A DNA stretch of 64,000 bases from Phycisphaerae bacterium (GTDB lineage Bacteria > Planctomycetota > Phycisphaerae > Phycisphaerales > UBA1924). The DNA lies in the NCBI GenBank assembly GCA_016793805.1, contig JAEUIZ010000040.1, positions 286,202 to 350,201 of the forward strand, in the 5' to 3' direction. The notes under the pieces are model-generated. The model saw only the letters and a list, made by a program, of their open reading frames with translations, was not told where the DNA came from and searched no databases. Of this stretch, positions 1 to 8,993 are shown in pieces. Every line of letters starts with the position of its first letter. Within the stretch, counting starts at the first letter, position 1. Made by a program: the position numbers and the translations under genes.

Positions 1-3000
1 GAGGAGGTCGTTGAAGCGGAGGTTGGTCTCGTTGCCCGAGCGCGGACAGGGGAGCGCGGGCCGCGGCGTCAGGCCCGAGAAGGGGAGTTGGAGGTCGGGC
101 GAGGGATCGGCGGGGGAGCGCATCGTGCGCCAGAGGTAGACGTTCTGCTTGGGCTGGTCCGGACCGCCGGTGAGTTCGAAGGAGGTGGTGATGGATCGGC
201 CGGTGTTGGCGTCCATGCGCGGGATGCGGATGGCGCGGCGGGGGCAGCCGCCGGCGACCTGCTGCCCGTTGGAATCGAGCGTGAAGACGCGGAGTTGGTT
301 CTGGATGACGGCCTCGACGACGGTCGCGGGCGTCGCCTGCGTCGCCCCGGTGGAGCAGGCGGGCGGCGCGGGCGGCGCGGGGAGGACGTTGTTGTTCGCG
401 GCGTTGCGCCAGCGGTTCTGGAGTTCGGTGAGCGAGTGGCTGGTGGAATAGAGGACGACGGTCTCGCCGGGCTCGAGGATGATCGAGTTCAGGTTGGCGC
501 CGGTGTCGTCGAGTTGCTCGGCGAGTTTGAAGAGTTGGTTGTTGAACTCGATGTAGAACTGGGTGTAGCGGTTGTCGCAGAAGGTCCCGCCGCGCGAGGC
601 GGTCGCGGGGTCGGTGCCGTCGGAGGGCGTGGTCAGGTAGACGGGCTGATCGAAGGGGTTGGTGAGTTGGAAGGCGACGACCTCGCCGAGGTAGTCGGCG
701 TTCGTGATCGCGGGGCCGGCGTCGAAGTCGGCGTCGATCTCGATGTCGCCGGGCTCGGGCTCGTTGCCCCCGTTGGGGCTGTCGGTGTAGAAGGCCATGG
801 TGAGGGCCTGGGTGAGGAAGGGCTGGGCCTCGATGCCGTAGACGTTGAGGGCGGGCGCGGTGCCGCGGCCCTGGCCGAGGTTGGTGGTGCCCGGGGCGAG
901 GCGCGAGGGCGGGAGCGAGACGCCGCCCGGGTCGTTGTTGGTGCGGCGGACGCCGAGGTCGTAGTCGAGGTCGAAGGAGCCGGGGCGGATCGGACGCTGC
1001 GTGACGGGCGTGGCGGGCGCGGGGCGCGGACGCCACCACGGGTACGCGACCACGTTGGCATCGACGGCGTTGAGGTCGGCCTGGATGCCCGAGACCAGCA
1101 GCGTGAAGGCGCTGGGCTGGTCGTCGCGGTCGAAGGCGTCGATGGCGTTGGCGGTCATGTGCCCGGCGATTCGCAGAGCGAGTTCGGTGCGCCGGCCGTA
1201 ACTGAGCGATCCGAGCCAGGGATTCGTGGGCGAGGTGGACCCGGGGATGGGATGGATCCACGCGCCGGCACGCCAGGAATAGGGAAGCAGCGCCTGCGCG
1301 TAGCCGCCAAAGAGCGGGGAGTGGTTGCGGTCGGGCCAGAGCGTGGGCGTGTCGAACGGCTGCTGGAGAGGATTGCCTCGGGCGGCGCGGAGGGCGGCGT
1401 GGGCGTCGATGGCGCGATCGACAGACTCGGACAGGGAGTTCTGATCGGCGGAGGCGATGATGCCCGCGCGGATGGGTCGGGCGCCGCTGACGGTGGTGAG
1501 GAGTTGGCGGACGCCCATGTGGGTGCGGGCGAGGTCCATGGGGTCGGCCAGGCCGTCGGGGTTGATGTCGCCGCTGGGCCCGAGGACGTAGTTCGTGCCC
1601 TGCTTGCGGTAGAGGTCGACGCTGTCACGCTCGAGCGAGGCCGGGCGCGTGGAGCGCATGGGGCCATAGCGAGCCGTGTTCATGGGCGAGGTGGGGCTGG
1701 AGTTGCCGCCGTTGGTCGCATCGAAGCGCCCGTCGAGGATCTGCTCGAGCCGGGAGAGGGTGCTAGGGTCGTTGCAGGACCAGAAGGTGAGGAGTTCCAG
1801 GAGGTCGTCCTCACCCAGGGGGTTGGCGACGATCATCTCGCGCACGAACCGCGGGGGATTGGAGTTGGGGATCTGGGTGAAGGTGGCGCTGGCGTCGAGC
1901 ACGCCGCCGAAGCGGTCGAAGGAAGAGAACCGAGCATCGGCGGAAAGGACGCGGATGGGGTCGGTGACCGGGCCGGTGGTCACCTCGGTCTCGGCGGCGG
2001 GGACGAGAGTCTGCTCCGGGCGCATGACGCGACGCAGGGCGTTGTAACCCAGGGCGCCCACGACGCGAGCGTTCACCTGGTTGTACTGGCTGTAGTCGCC
2101 CGCGTCGGGCGTCGGCGCCGGCGGCGGCGGCACGCCGCGGGAGAGGAGTTGATAGCCCAGGTTGTTCGGCGGGGCCTGGTAGGGTGCCGGAAGATTGGCG
2201 TCGGAGAGTGACGGGACGAGGGTGTACGAATCGACCATCGTGAGCAGGCGGCGGAGGTCGATGTCCGCGGGCGTCTTGCCGGCGGGGATCACGCCGACGG
2301 GCTCGTTGGGGGGCGTCGTGGTGGCGCGCGGGGGCGTGCGGAAGTCGGTCGCGGTGCTCAGGTTGACCAGGGCCGAGAGGTCCATCACTCGGACGGCAAC
2401 GAACCAGCGGAATCTCCCGTCGCGCGGGAGGACGGAGGAGAGGCCCCACGGGTCGCTCGCGTCAACGAGTTCCTGCCAGCGCGAGTCAAAGAGCCCGTCG
2501 CCGTCGGCGTCGGCGTACTGGTACGGGGCGTAGCGAGGGTCGTCGGGGCGGTTGGGATCGGGGGTGTATCCGGTCCCGGAGGGCTGCGGGGGCTGGGGCG
2601 CGGGATAGAAGACGGGCCCGCGCGAGGAGAAGAGCATGCGCTGCTGCCAAGTGGACCAGTGCGCGGGGACGTTGGGATCGGCACGCTCGGGGTCGGTGAG
2701 ATTGGGCGGAGTGGTGAAGTTGGTGGCGAAGGCGAGGCGCTGGGTGGGTCGGCCGTTGGGATCGAGGAGCGTGAGGCCGTAGGACATCGAGCCGGGCTGC
2801 GGATCGCCGACGAGGCGGGTCTGCCCCGCGACGCTGAGTCGGCGGACGGTCATCGTGGAGGTGGCGTCGAAGTTCCCGCGGAGGTTCCAGAGATTGACGT
2901 AGCGTCCGTCGGGGCTGATGTTGGAGATGTGGTACCAGTCGGTGTAGTTGGTGAGGCTCTCGACGTTGCCGGCGCCGGGGCCGCCGAGCGTGGGCGGGCG

Positions 3001-3603
3001 GAAGAGGGCGGTCGGCAGGGTCGAGGCGAGGAAGGGATCGGAGGGGACGCGCGGATCGGCGTAGACGGGCTGGTTAGTCTGGTCGCGGAGGACCGAGCCG
3101 AACGAGCCCTCGGGGAGGAAGCGGCGCCCGGCGTCGTCGGGGCGCAGGTGGGGCGTGGGGGCGGCGTTGCCGGTGTAGGGCGCGAGGATCGAGTTGCAGA
3201 AGGGATCGGTGAAGGGGAAGTCGGCGGCCTCGCGGACGAGGATCGGCGCGCGGGCGTTGGGATTGGACGACGTGAGATCGAGTTCGGAGCCCTCGACGGT
3301 CGTCGCGAAGGTGTCGTCACCGACGACCTTGGCGAGGTACTCGGCGATGCGGTCGATGGCCTGGTCGATGCCGTCGCGGCGCGTCGTGACCTGCGAGGCG
3401 CGGCGGTCGCCCTGCCCAACCGTGACGTAGACGATGGTGATGACGGCGATCAGCGCCAGGGCGCCGAGCACGAGGATCAGCACGGTCCCGCGGCGGTTCT
3501 GGCGCACGGAAGCAGCCAGGCCCGAGAGGGCGCGGAGAACCCACCCGGAGCGGTGTGTCTGGCGGGGCGCGAGGGGAGCGAGAGGGGGGGTGGGCAGGGT
3601 CAT
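1..3603 (-). CDS. Giant GspK-like prepilin-family protein, C-terminus outside window
   Basis: The frame opens at the ATG at 3603 and stays open for 1201 codons to the left window edge, so its C-terminus is not seen. A basic N-terminus (ending QNRRG) leads into one hydrophobic helix at about residues 39-60 (TVLILVLGALALIAVI), the pattern of GspK minor pseudopilins, which lack the usual Glu at +5. A later stretch, RVMDLSALVNLST, resembles the conserved core of GspK. It is the fifth in a G-H-I-J-K series, 18 bp downstream of the GspJ-like gene, so it probably caps a pseudopilus at the inner membrane. GspK proteins are usually about 300 residues, so this one is at least four times longer; the four-gene Verru_Chthon prepilin cassette, which also has one very large member, is an alternative family. 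Start and frame are secure; function is inferred. Confidence 0.75.
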   Translation of the reverse strand, partial: MTLPTPPLAPLAPRQTHRSGWVLRALSGLAASVRQNRRGTVLILVLGALALIAVITIVYVTVGQGDRRASQVTTRRDGIDQAIDRIAEYLAKVVGDDTFATTVEGSELDLTSSNPNARAPILVREAADFPFTDPFCNSILAPYTGNAAPTPHLRPDDAGRRFLPEGSFGSVLRDQTNQPVYADPRVPSDPFLASTLPTALFRPPTLGGPGAGNVESLTNYTDWYHISNISPDGRYVNLWNLRGNFDATSTMTVRRLSVAGQTRLVGDPQPGSMSYGLTLLDPNGRPTQRLAFATNFTTPPNLTDPERADPNVPAHWSTWQQRMLFSSRGPVFYPAPQPPQPSGTGYTPDPNRPDDPRYAPYQYADADGDGLFDSRWQELVDASDPWGLSSVLPRDGRFRWFVAVRVMDLSALVNLSTATDFRTPPRATTTPPNEPVGVIPAGKTPADIDLRRLLTMVDSYTLVPSLSDANLPAPYQAPPNNLGYQLLSRGVPPPPAPTPDAGDYSQYNQVNARVVGALGYNALRRVMRPEQTLVPAAETEVTTGPVTDPIRVLSADARFSSFDRFGGVLDASATFTQIPNSNPPRFVREMIVANPLGEDDLLELLTFWSCNDPSTLSRLEQILDGRFDATNGGNSSPTSPMNTARYGPMRSTRPASLERDSVDLYRKQGTNYVLGPSGDINPDGLADPMDLARTHMGVRQLLTTVSGARPIRAGIIASADQNSLSESVDRAIDAHAALRAARGNPLQQPFDTPTLWPDRNHSPLFGGYAQALLPYSWRAGAWIHPIPGSTSPTNPWLGSLSYGRRTELALRIAGHMTANAIDAFDRDDQPSAFTLLVSGIQADLNAVDANVVAYPWWRPRPAPATPVTQRPIRPGSFDLDYDLGVRRTNNDPGGVSLPPSRLAPGTTNLGQGRGTAPALNVYGIEAQPFLTQALTMAFYTDSPNGGNEPEPGDIEIDADFDAGPAITNADYLGEVVAFQLTNPFDQPVYLTTPSDGTDPATASRGGTFCDNRYTQFYIEFNNQLFKLAEQLDDTGANLNSIILEPGETVVLYSTSHSLTELQNRWRNAANNNVLPAPPAPPACSTGATQATPATVVEAVIQNQLRVFTLDSNGQQVAGGCPRRAIRIPRMDANTGRSITTSFELTGGPDQPKQNVYLWRTMRSPADPSPDLQLPFSGLTPRPALPCPRSGNETNLRFNDLL

Positions 3604-3621
3604 GGGAGGTCTCGCGGGGCG

Positions 3622-5589
3622 CTAGCGCGCGGGGACATCGAACACGAACTGGTACGTGCGCTCGAGGCTGGGGTCGTTGGGGTCGGCGAGGCTGAGCGTG
3701 ACCCGGATGAGTTTGGGCCAGGCCCAGGGAATCGTCGGGGAGCGGGCGTCGTTCTCGGCGTCGAGGACCCCGTTGGGCTCGTTGCGGCAGTTGAGCCCGG
3801 TGCGCGGGTCGAACTCGGGGTCGAAGGTGGGATCGAGGTACCCGAAGAAACTGTTGATGGGCGCGCCGGCGGCAGGAGTCGTCCCGCCCGCGAAGCCGTG
3901 GATGAGTTGCGTTTGCACGGTGTGCGTCGCGACCAGCGGCAGGATGTTCTGCGTGCTGGAGCAGCCGGGCAGAGGCGGGGCCGGGGGCTCGACCTGCCGG
4001 AGGTAGGGCTGCCCGAAGCGATGCAGGACCCGCGAGTCGTCGTAGGGCTCGGCGAGCGGAGGATTCGTGGGCGAGGGCTGCTGGGCGGAGGCGGCGCGCT
4101 CGAGCCCGTGCCAGACGAGTTGGCCCGCGCGTCCGGCGACGTAGCCGGTGGCCGAGGGGTCGGCGGGGAAGGTGTTGCCGAACGACCACTCGACGATGAA
4201 CTCGGAGCATCGTGGGAGGAAGGACGACGAGGCGAGCATGGCCTGGTCGGCGCGGGCGATGGCCCGCTCGAGGTCGCTGACCGCGAACGACCCGCTGGTC
4301 GCGGGGTCGAGGATGCCCAGGAAGTTCGTCGGGGCGACCTCGGCGCGCATGCGACGGGGGAGTTGGCGGGTGCCCGTGCTGCCGCTGGAACTGAGCGTGG
4401 GCCAGGCGTCGTCCATCCAGGCCTGCATCGTGTTGATGACCTGGGGATCTCCGGCGTTGCCCGCGCCATAGTTGCGGAAGCGGTTGTCGACGCCCTGGTT
4501 GAAGCCCGCGGGCGTGTTGGCGGCGCTGCTGACGCCGTCGGGACCGCGATTGCGGGCGGGGTTGAAGAAGTCGTCGTTGACCTGGTTGGGCTGGCGGCCC
4601 ACGGACGAGACGACCGAGCGGATCTCGGTCAGGTCGCAGGTCGCGATGTCCACGAGCCCGGCGTCGAAGGTCGGGTGCATGGACTCGAAGTGGGCGGCGA
4701 CGTTGCCGAGGCGGACGGCCTGGACGCCGGCGCTGGCGAGCGGGAACCGGGCCGAGAGGGCGCGGAAGATGCTGGAGGCCGCGGGCTGGGCGGCGATCTG
4801 GATGTCCGAGTCGCGCACCCGCGCGAGGTTGCCCCCGCCCAGGAACTGGCCCGGGGAGTTCTGCCCGACGTTGTCGATCTGCTGGAAGGCGGTCCGTGGC
4901 GGGGCGAGGAGCGTCGCGTGCCGCATGAGGATCCAGTTGGAGGCGTAGCGGTTGGGATTCTCGCCCAGCGCCGGGTTGGGCGCAAAGCCGAGCATGGAGT
5001 TTCGGATCTCGGAGTTGTTGTTGTTGGCCTCGTCCAGCCGCGGGAGCAGGAAGCGGTCCGAGGGCGCGGGGCTCGCGGGGCGGAAGGCCTGCTGCCCGTG
5101 CCCGTAATAAATGCGGGCGGCGTCGGCCTGGGCGACCAGCGACGGGTCCAGCGGGACCCGGGCCGAGGTGAAGCGCCCGGACGCGAAGAACATGATCTCA
5201 TCGACGCGGCGAAGGCGCGGGCGCTCGTCGGCGTCGAAGAGTTGAACCGCGTCAGGGTTCGAGGGCGTCAGGTTGTTCGGGTTCACCACGCCGTCGAGGT
5301 TCGGATCGGCGTACTGGTTGCGGACGACGAGGAAGCCCTTGCGGGTCATCGAGGCGAAGTCGGCCCGCATCTGCTGCTCGATGAGGTTGGCGTAGGTGTT
5401 GAAGTTGCTGACTCGCCGCCCGGCGGCGATGGTCTTGCCCGTGGCGTCGAAGATCGCCGCGACCCCGACGGCGACGAGCGCCAGCGCGCCCACGCCGATG
5501 AGCAGTTCGATGAGCGTGAACCCGCGGCCGGGCGGGGACGCGGGATCGTGCCCGGCGCGATCAACGAGGTGTCGGATGGTGGGGCGCAT
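3622..5589 (-). CDS. GspJ/PilW-like prepilin-type protein
   Basis: This 655-residue protein begins with a leader ending PGRG and the prepilin motif FTLIELLIG (cleavage after Gly23, Glu28 at +5), followed by a hydrophobic helix. That marks it as a substrate of prepilin peptidase that is assembled into a pilus or pseudopilus from the inner membrane. The ATG at 5589 is preceded by AAGGAGCC, a good ribosome site, so longer upstream starts are rejected. Its place after the I-like gene and before the K-like gene matches GspJ of type II secretion. It is roughly three times the usual GspJ length, with a long body rich in Asn, Arg and Pro that I could not assign. It probably belongs to the minor pseudopilin tip complex. 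Confidence 0.8.
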   Translation of the reverse strand: MRPTIRHLVDRAGHDPASPPGRGFTLIELLIGVGALALVAVGVAAIFDATGKTIAAGRRVSNFNTYANLIEQQMRADFASMTRKGFLVVRNQYADPNLDGVVNPNNLTPSNPDAVQLFDADERPRLRRVDEIMFFASGRFTSARVPLDPSLVAQADAARIYYGHGQQAFRPASPAPSDRFLLPRLDEANNNNSEIRNSMLGFAPNPALGENPNRYASNWILMRHATLLAPPRTAFQQIDNVGQNSPGQFLGGGNLARVRDSDIQIAAQPAASSIFRALSARFPLASAGVQAVRLGNVAAHFESMHPTFDAGLVDIATCDLTEIRSVVSSVGRQPNQVNDDFFNPARNRGPDGVSSAANTPAGFNQGVDNRFRNYGAGNAGDPQVINTMQAWMDDAWPTLSSSGSTGTRQLPRRMRAEVAPTNFLGILDPATSGSFAVSDLERAIARADQAMLASSSFLPRCSEFIVEWSFGNTFPADPSATGYVAGRAGQLVWHGLERAASAQQPSPTNPPLAEPYDDSRVLHRFGQPYLRQVEPPAPPLPGCSSTQNILPLVATHTVQTQLIHGFAGGTTPAAGAPINSFFGYLDPTFDPEFDPRTGLNCRNEPNGVLDAENDARSPTIPWAWPKLIRVTLSLADPNDPSLERTYQFVFDVPAR

Positions 5590-5600
5590 CGCCGGCTCCT

Positions 5601-6926
5601 TCAGGGGGCCCACACGGGGCGAGTGATCGTGACGACGCGAACGGCGGCGGGGATCTGCGGGGTGAAGACGATCTGGCGGACGGTCTCCTCGGGCGGGGCG
5701 TTGGGGCCCTGCGATCCGGAGGGTGGGCCGATCCACGCGGGGATGGGGGGCTGGATCTCGATCTCGGTGCCGCGAGCCGAGGTGCCGCCGTCCACGACGC
5801 CGCGGCAGGTGTAGACGTTGCCGAGGTTGTCGACGAGTTTCTGCCCGATCTGGGAGGCGAGCGGGATGAGCACGGTGGCGCCGGGCGAGGCGGAGTCAAG
5901 GATGAGGCGCGAGCGCTCCACCTTGTTGTTCGCCCCGATCTTCAGTTGCACGTCGAGGACCTCGGGCGTGGAATACTCACCCAGCCCGTTGCCGGTGGGT
6001 CGGCCGGCGGTATCGACGGCCACGGGCAGGCGCCGATCCGAGGCCGGCACGCCGGGCGCGCCGGTCAGGAGGTCGTAGAGCGTCGTGGGCTGGCGGGCTG
6101 CCGCGGGGCGCCGGGGCGACTTGATGTTGAGGTCGATGCGGCGGACAAAGATCGCGACCTGCACCTGGTCGGCCTGATCGCACCAGCGCACCGGCGGCTG
6201 GGGATTGGAGAACGGCGGGCAACTGCTGACCTGCGGGTAGTAGCACGCGGGCATCCCGCCGACGGGGAGATAGGGCGAGAGCGATCGACTGCCGAAGCGG
6301 GCGCGACGGGCGACGACGTCCCACACGAACTGCGGGCGGTTGGGGTCGGTGTTGGGCTGCAGGACGCGCGTGGTCTGGGCGCCCTTGTTGGGCCAGAGGC
6401 GATCGCCCACGTCCAGCGCGTCCCAGTTGGGCGTGGGAGGAGGTGGCGTGAGCGCGGGGACGGCCCACGAGCCGGAGCAACTGTCGCGCTTCTCCTCGCG
6501 GACCGTCTGCCGCCAGCGGAGTTGGCCGGACTGGAGGTTGAAGTCGTACTCGATGGGCTGGAAGATGTCGCGGCGAGTGGCGGAGTAGATGATCGTTGCC
6601 TGCCGCTGGTACGGCGAGTTGGGGAACGGGGCCCACAAGAGATCGCGCGACCACTGCGGATCGTGGATGAGCGCATCCCAGAGCGTCCGCGTGGTCGCTG
6701 GGGCCTGCGGGGAAAGCGCCGGCCGAGCGCGGAGGACGCCCTCGGCGTGCTCGGCGACCGAGACGCCCAGCGTCGCATCGGTGGCGAGCCGCTGCTCCCG
6801 CACGACGACGGGGATGATCGCGCCCAGGCCCAGGAGCCCCAGCGCCAGCACGAGGATGCCGATGAGCACCTCGATGAGCGTGAAGGCGCGGAGCGTGGGA
6901 CGACGGATCGGAAGGACGCGGGTCAT
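5601..6926 (-). CDS. GspI/PilV-like prepilin-type protein
   Basis: A 441-residue protein with a basic leader, cleavage site after Ala14 and the motif FTLIEVLIG (Glu19 at +5), then a hydrophobic segment rich in Leu and Gly. The ATG at 6926 overlaps the TGA of the preceding gene (ATGA), and its stop lies 11 bp before the next start, so the genes are translationally coupled. Position third in the G-H-I-J-K order suggests the GspI minor pseudopilin role. It is longer than typical GspI (about 120 residues); the extra C-terminal portion has no recognised domain. It could equally be called a PilV-type minor pilin. Confidence 0.8.
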   Translation of the reverse strand: MTRVLPIRRPTLRAFTLIEVLIGILVLALGLLGLGAIIPVVVREQRLATDATLGVSVAEHAEGVLRARPALSPQAPATTRTLWDALIHDPQWSRDLLWAPFPNSPYQRQATIIYSATRRDIFQPIEYDFNLQSGQLRWRQTVREEKRDSCSGSWAVPALTPPPPTPNWDALDVGDRLWPNKGAQTTRVLQPNTDPNRPQFVWDVVARRARFGSRSLSPYLPVGGMPACYYPQVSSCPPFSNPQPPVRWCDQADQVQVAIFVRRIDLNIKSPRRPAAARQPTTLYDLLTGAPGVPASDRRLPVAVDTAGRPTGNGLGEYSTPEVLDVQLKIGANNKVERSRLILDSASPGATVLIPLASQIGQKLVDNLGNVYTCRGVVDGGTSARGTEIEIQPPIPAWIGPPSGSQGPNAPPEETVRQIVFTPQIPAAVRVVTITRPVWAP

Positions 6927-8071
6927 TGGCTCACCCCCTGCCCGTTGCGGGTGCCGGTGATCTCGATCGGGCTGCCCAGGAAGCGATGCACCGAGAACAC
7001 GCGGCAGTCGGAGTCGATGGGCTGGCCCCCGGCGGTCGTCAGGCGGCCCTCGATCCACTGGTTCACCTTGTCGATCAGCGCCTGGTCCGAAACCTGCGGG
7101 ACGCGCTCGCCGAGCGGGACGAACTCTGGGCTGTTCGGAGGGCTCGCCTTCGCCGGATCGACGTACATCGTCCCAGTGACGCGGTCGAGCCGGAAGCCGA
7201 CGGCGGCGGCGAGCCGCTTCTCGCTGTAGACCGCCACCTGCGTCACGGGCTTGGCGAGCACGGTGTCCGAGGCGATGTCGCCCAGGAGTTGCTGCTTCTG
7301 GGTCGCGCTCAGCACGCCCGTGGCGTTGTTGGGCCTTCGCCCGGCCAGGATTCGGCGGACGTAGCGGTCCTGATCGACCTCCAGCGACGGATCGAACTCG
7401 GACCACGGCAGCGTGTTCTGCCGGAAACTCGCCGAGGGGCTGGGCACGAGCACGAGGATCGGCGTGGTGTCCCCGGTGATGACGGCCCCGGTGCCCCCGC
7501 GGAAACGGACCATGAAGGTCTGGCGATGCCGCCCGTCGTCGCCATAGGAGGGATCGAAGAACCCGGTCTCGGGGAAGAGCCAGTTGCCGTTGCGGATGAC
7601 GGGCGCGCCGAGGGCGTAGTAGGTGTCCTCGTACCACGAGTCGTCGATGGAGTTCGGCGGCGCATAGCCCCGGACCATCCACCCGCGCGGGAGTTGGATC
7701 GGCGTGAAGCCGGCAAGAGGGACGAAGACTTCGCGCGCAACGGCGGGGAGCCGCTGCGAGGCCGGGGGCTCGTCGCGGAGCACGCCCGCGCGGACGCAGG
7801 TGAGCACCGTCAGCCGGCCGTCGGGCTCGAAGGTGAAGACCGCGGCGGCGTCCTGCTCGGGCCCGTTGCGGGCGGCGGCATCGCGGGCGGCGCTGAGCGA
7901 TTGCCGGAGCGCGTTCTCGGCCAGCGACTGCTCGGAGGAGTAGAGCATGTTGGAGAACGCGGGCACGGCGATCACAAGGAGGAGCACGAAGATCGACACG
8001 ACGAGCAGGAGTTCAACCAGCGTGAACGCTCGCCGGGCGGCGCGCGGCGCGGGATGGTGGCAGCGTTTCAT
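6923..8071 (-). CDS. GspH/FimT-like prepilin-type protein
   Basis: A 382-residue protein. The leader MKRCHHPAPRAARRA is followed by FTLVELLLVVSIFVLLL, giving cleavage after Ala15 and Glu20 at +5. The segment just after the helix (SLAENALRQSLSAARDAAARNG) has the amphipathic, Arg/Ala-rich look of GspH/FimT minor pilins, where the helix packs into the filament. It overlaps both neighbours by ATGA junctions, which argues for one tightly coupled operon. The C-terminal part is longer than usual for the family and unassigned. The alternative is simply another minor type IV pilin. Confidence 0.8.
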   Translation of the reverse strand: MKRCHHPAPRAARRAFTLVELLLVVSIFVLLLVIAVPAFSNMLYSSEQSLAENALRQSLSAARDAAARNGPEQDAAAVFTFEPDGRLTVLTCVRAGVLRDEPPASQRLPAVAREVFVPLAGFTPIQLPRGWMVRGYAPPNSIDDSWYEDTYYALGAPVIRNGNWLFPETGFFDPSYGDDGRHRQTFMVRFRGGTGAVITGDTTPILVLVPSPSASFRQNTLPWSEFDPSLEVDQDRYVRRILAGRRPNNATGVLSATQKQQLLGDIASDTVLAKPVTQVAVYSEKRLAAAVGFRLDRVTGTMYVDPAKASPPNSPEFVPLGERVPQVSDQALIDKVNQWIEGRLTTAGGQPIDSDCRVFSVHRFLGSPIEITGTRNGQGVSQ

Positions 8072-8958
8072 CGGCCGGCCTCCACGGAGTTGTCCTCGCG
8101 GGCGCGGGCGCGGAGGGCCGGCCCCGAGAGCGAGCCCGCGCCCATGCGCGTCTGCATCTGGGCGAGGGTGAGGAACTGCGGGTGCGTCGGGGGCAGGAGG
8201 TCCTCGTCGCCGAAGACCCCGTCGGGTCCGGCCGAGACGACCGCCCACTGCGCGTCGCGGAGGTCCGGGTTCGACTCGTCGCCCACGATCCACGGGATGT
8301 TCAGGTAGTCCTTGAGCGGCGTGTTCGAGGGCGGGTCGCCCGCGTCGTGCAGCCAGAAGTAGTACCGGAACGCCACGCCCTTGCCGTCGCGGAGCACGTA
8401 TCGGCCACGGGCGGCATCGACCGCGAAGATCGCCTTGGCGTTGCGCGAGACATCAAAGAACGGGTCAAGGATCTTGCCCGCTTTCTCGAACGAGCCTTCT
8501 TTCTTCGGGATTCGCAGGCCCGGACCAGCCTTGCCGTCCACGGGCGCGTCGAGCACCCCGATGAGGTAGATCGGGATGGAGTAGATCGAGAAACGGAGGT
8601 CGGGGGCGACGTTGGGATCGACCGGCGGGGTCCGCAGCCGCTCGACATCCCCGCCGGGGGAGAAGTCCGAGAGGCGGAAGACCTTGACGACGGTGGAGGC
8701 GCCCACGAGCGGGCCCATGGCGTCGTCGGCGAGCGGTGGCGCGAACCCGACGATCTGCTTGAACTGGGTCGTGGCGTTCTTGAGGGCGGTGAGGGTCGCG
8801 AGGTCCGCCGCGCCGCGCGCGGTGCGCGAGGCGGCCCGGAGTCCGACGATGAGCAGCCCGATGAGGACGGCCAGCACGAGGATGGCCACGAGCAACTCGA
8901 TGAGCGTGAACGCGCGCCGGGCGCTGGCGAGGGCTGGCATGGGTTGGCTCCGCGGCAT
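8068..8958 (-). CDS. GspG/PilA-like prepilin-type protein
   Basis: A 296-residue protein with leader MPRSQPMPALASARRA, cleavage after Ala16 and the canonical FTLIELLVAILVLAVLIGLL (Glu21 at +5). The first of the five prepilin genes, directly after the platform protein, is where the major pseudopilin GspG normally sits. It has no obvious C-terminal calcium-binding GspG signature that I could confirm, and it is twice the normal GspG length, so calling it the major subunit is an inference. A second in-frame ATG at 8940 is an alternative start and would still leave a usable leader. Its stop overlaps the next start (ATGA). Confidence 0.75.
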   Translation of the reverse strand: MPRSQPMPALASARRAFTLIELLVAILVLAVLIGLLIVGLRAASRTARGAADLATLTALKNATTQFKQIVGFAPPLADDAMGPLVGASTVVKVFRLSDFSPGGDVERLRTPPVDPNVAPDLRFSIYSIPIYLIGVLDAPVDGKAGPGLRIPKKEGSFEKAGKILDPFFDVSRNAKAIFAVDAARGRYVLRDGKGVAFRYYFWLHDAGDPPSNTPLKDYLNIPWIVGDESNPDLRDAQWAVVSAGPDGVFGDEDLLPPTHPQFLTLAQMQTRMGAGSLSGPALRARAREDNSVEAGR

Positions 8959-8993
8959 GGGAGGGGTCCCCGGGGGGGTGTGCGGAAGGGGGA

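Noticed and set aside
88..2211. Long open plus-strand frame opposite the GspK-like gene
   Set aside because: It is the complementary shadow of a GC-rich gene; its product is Gly/Val/Arg-rich without any motif, whereas the minus frame has a membrane helix and operon context. The same reasoning removes the long opposite frames at 2659-5814, 9291-11786, 13723-15297 and similar.
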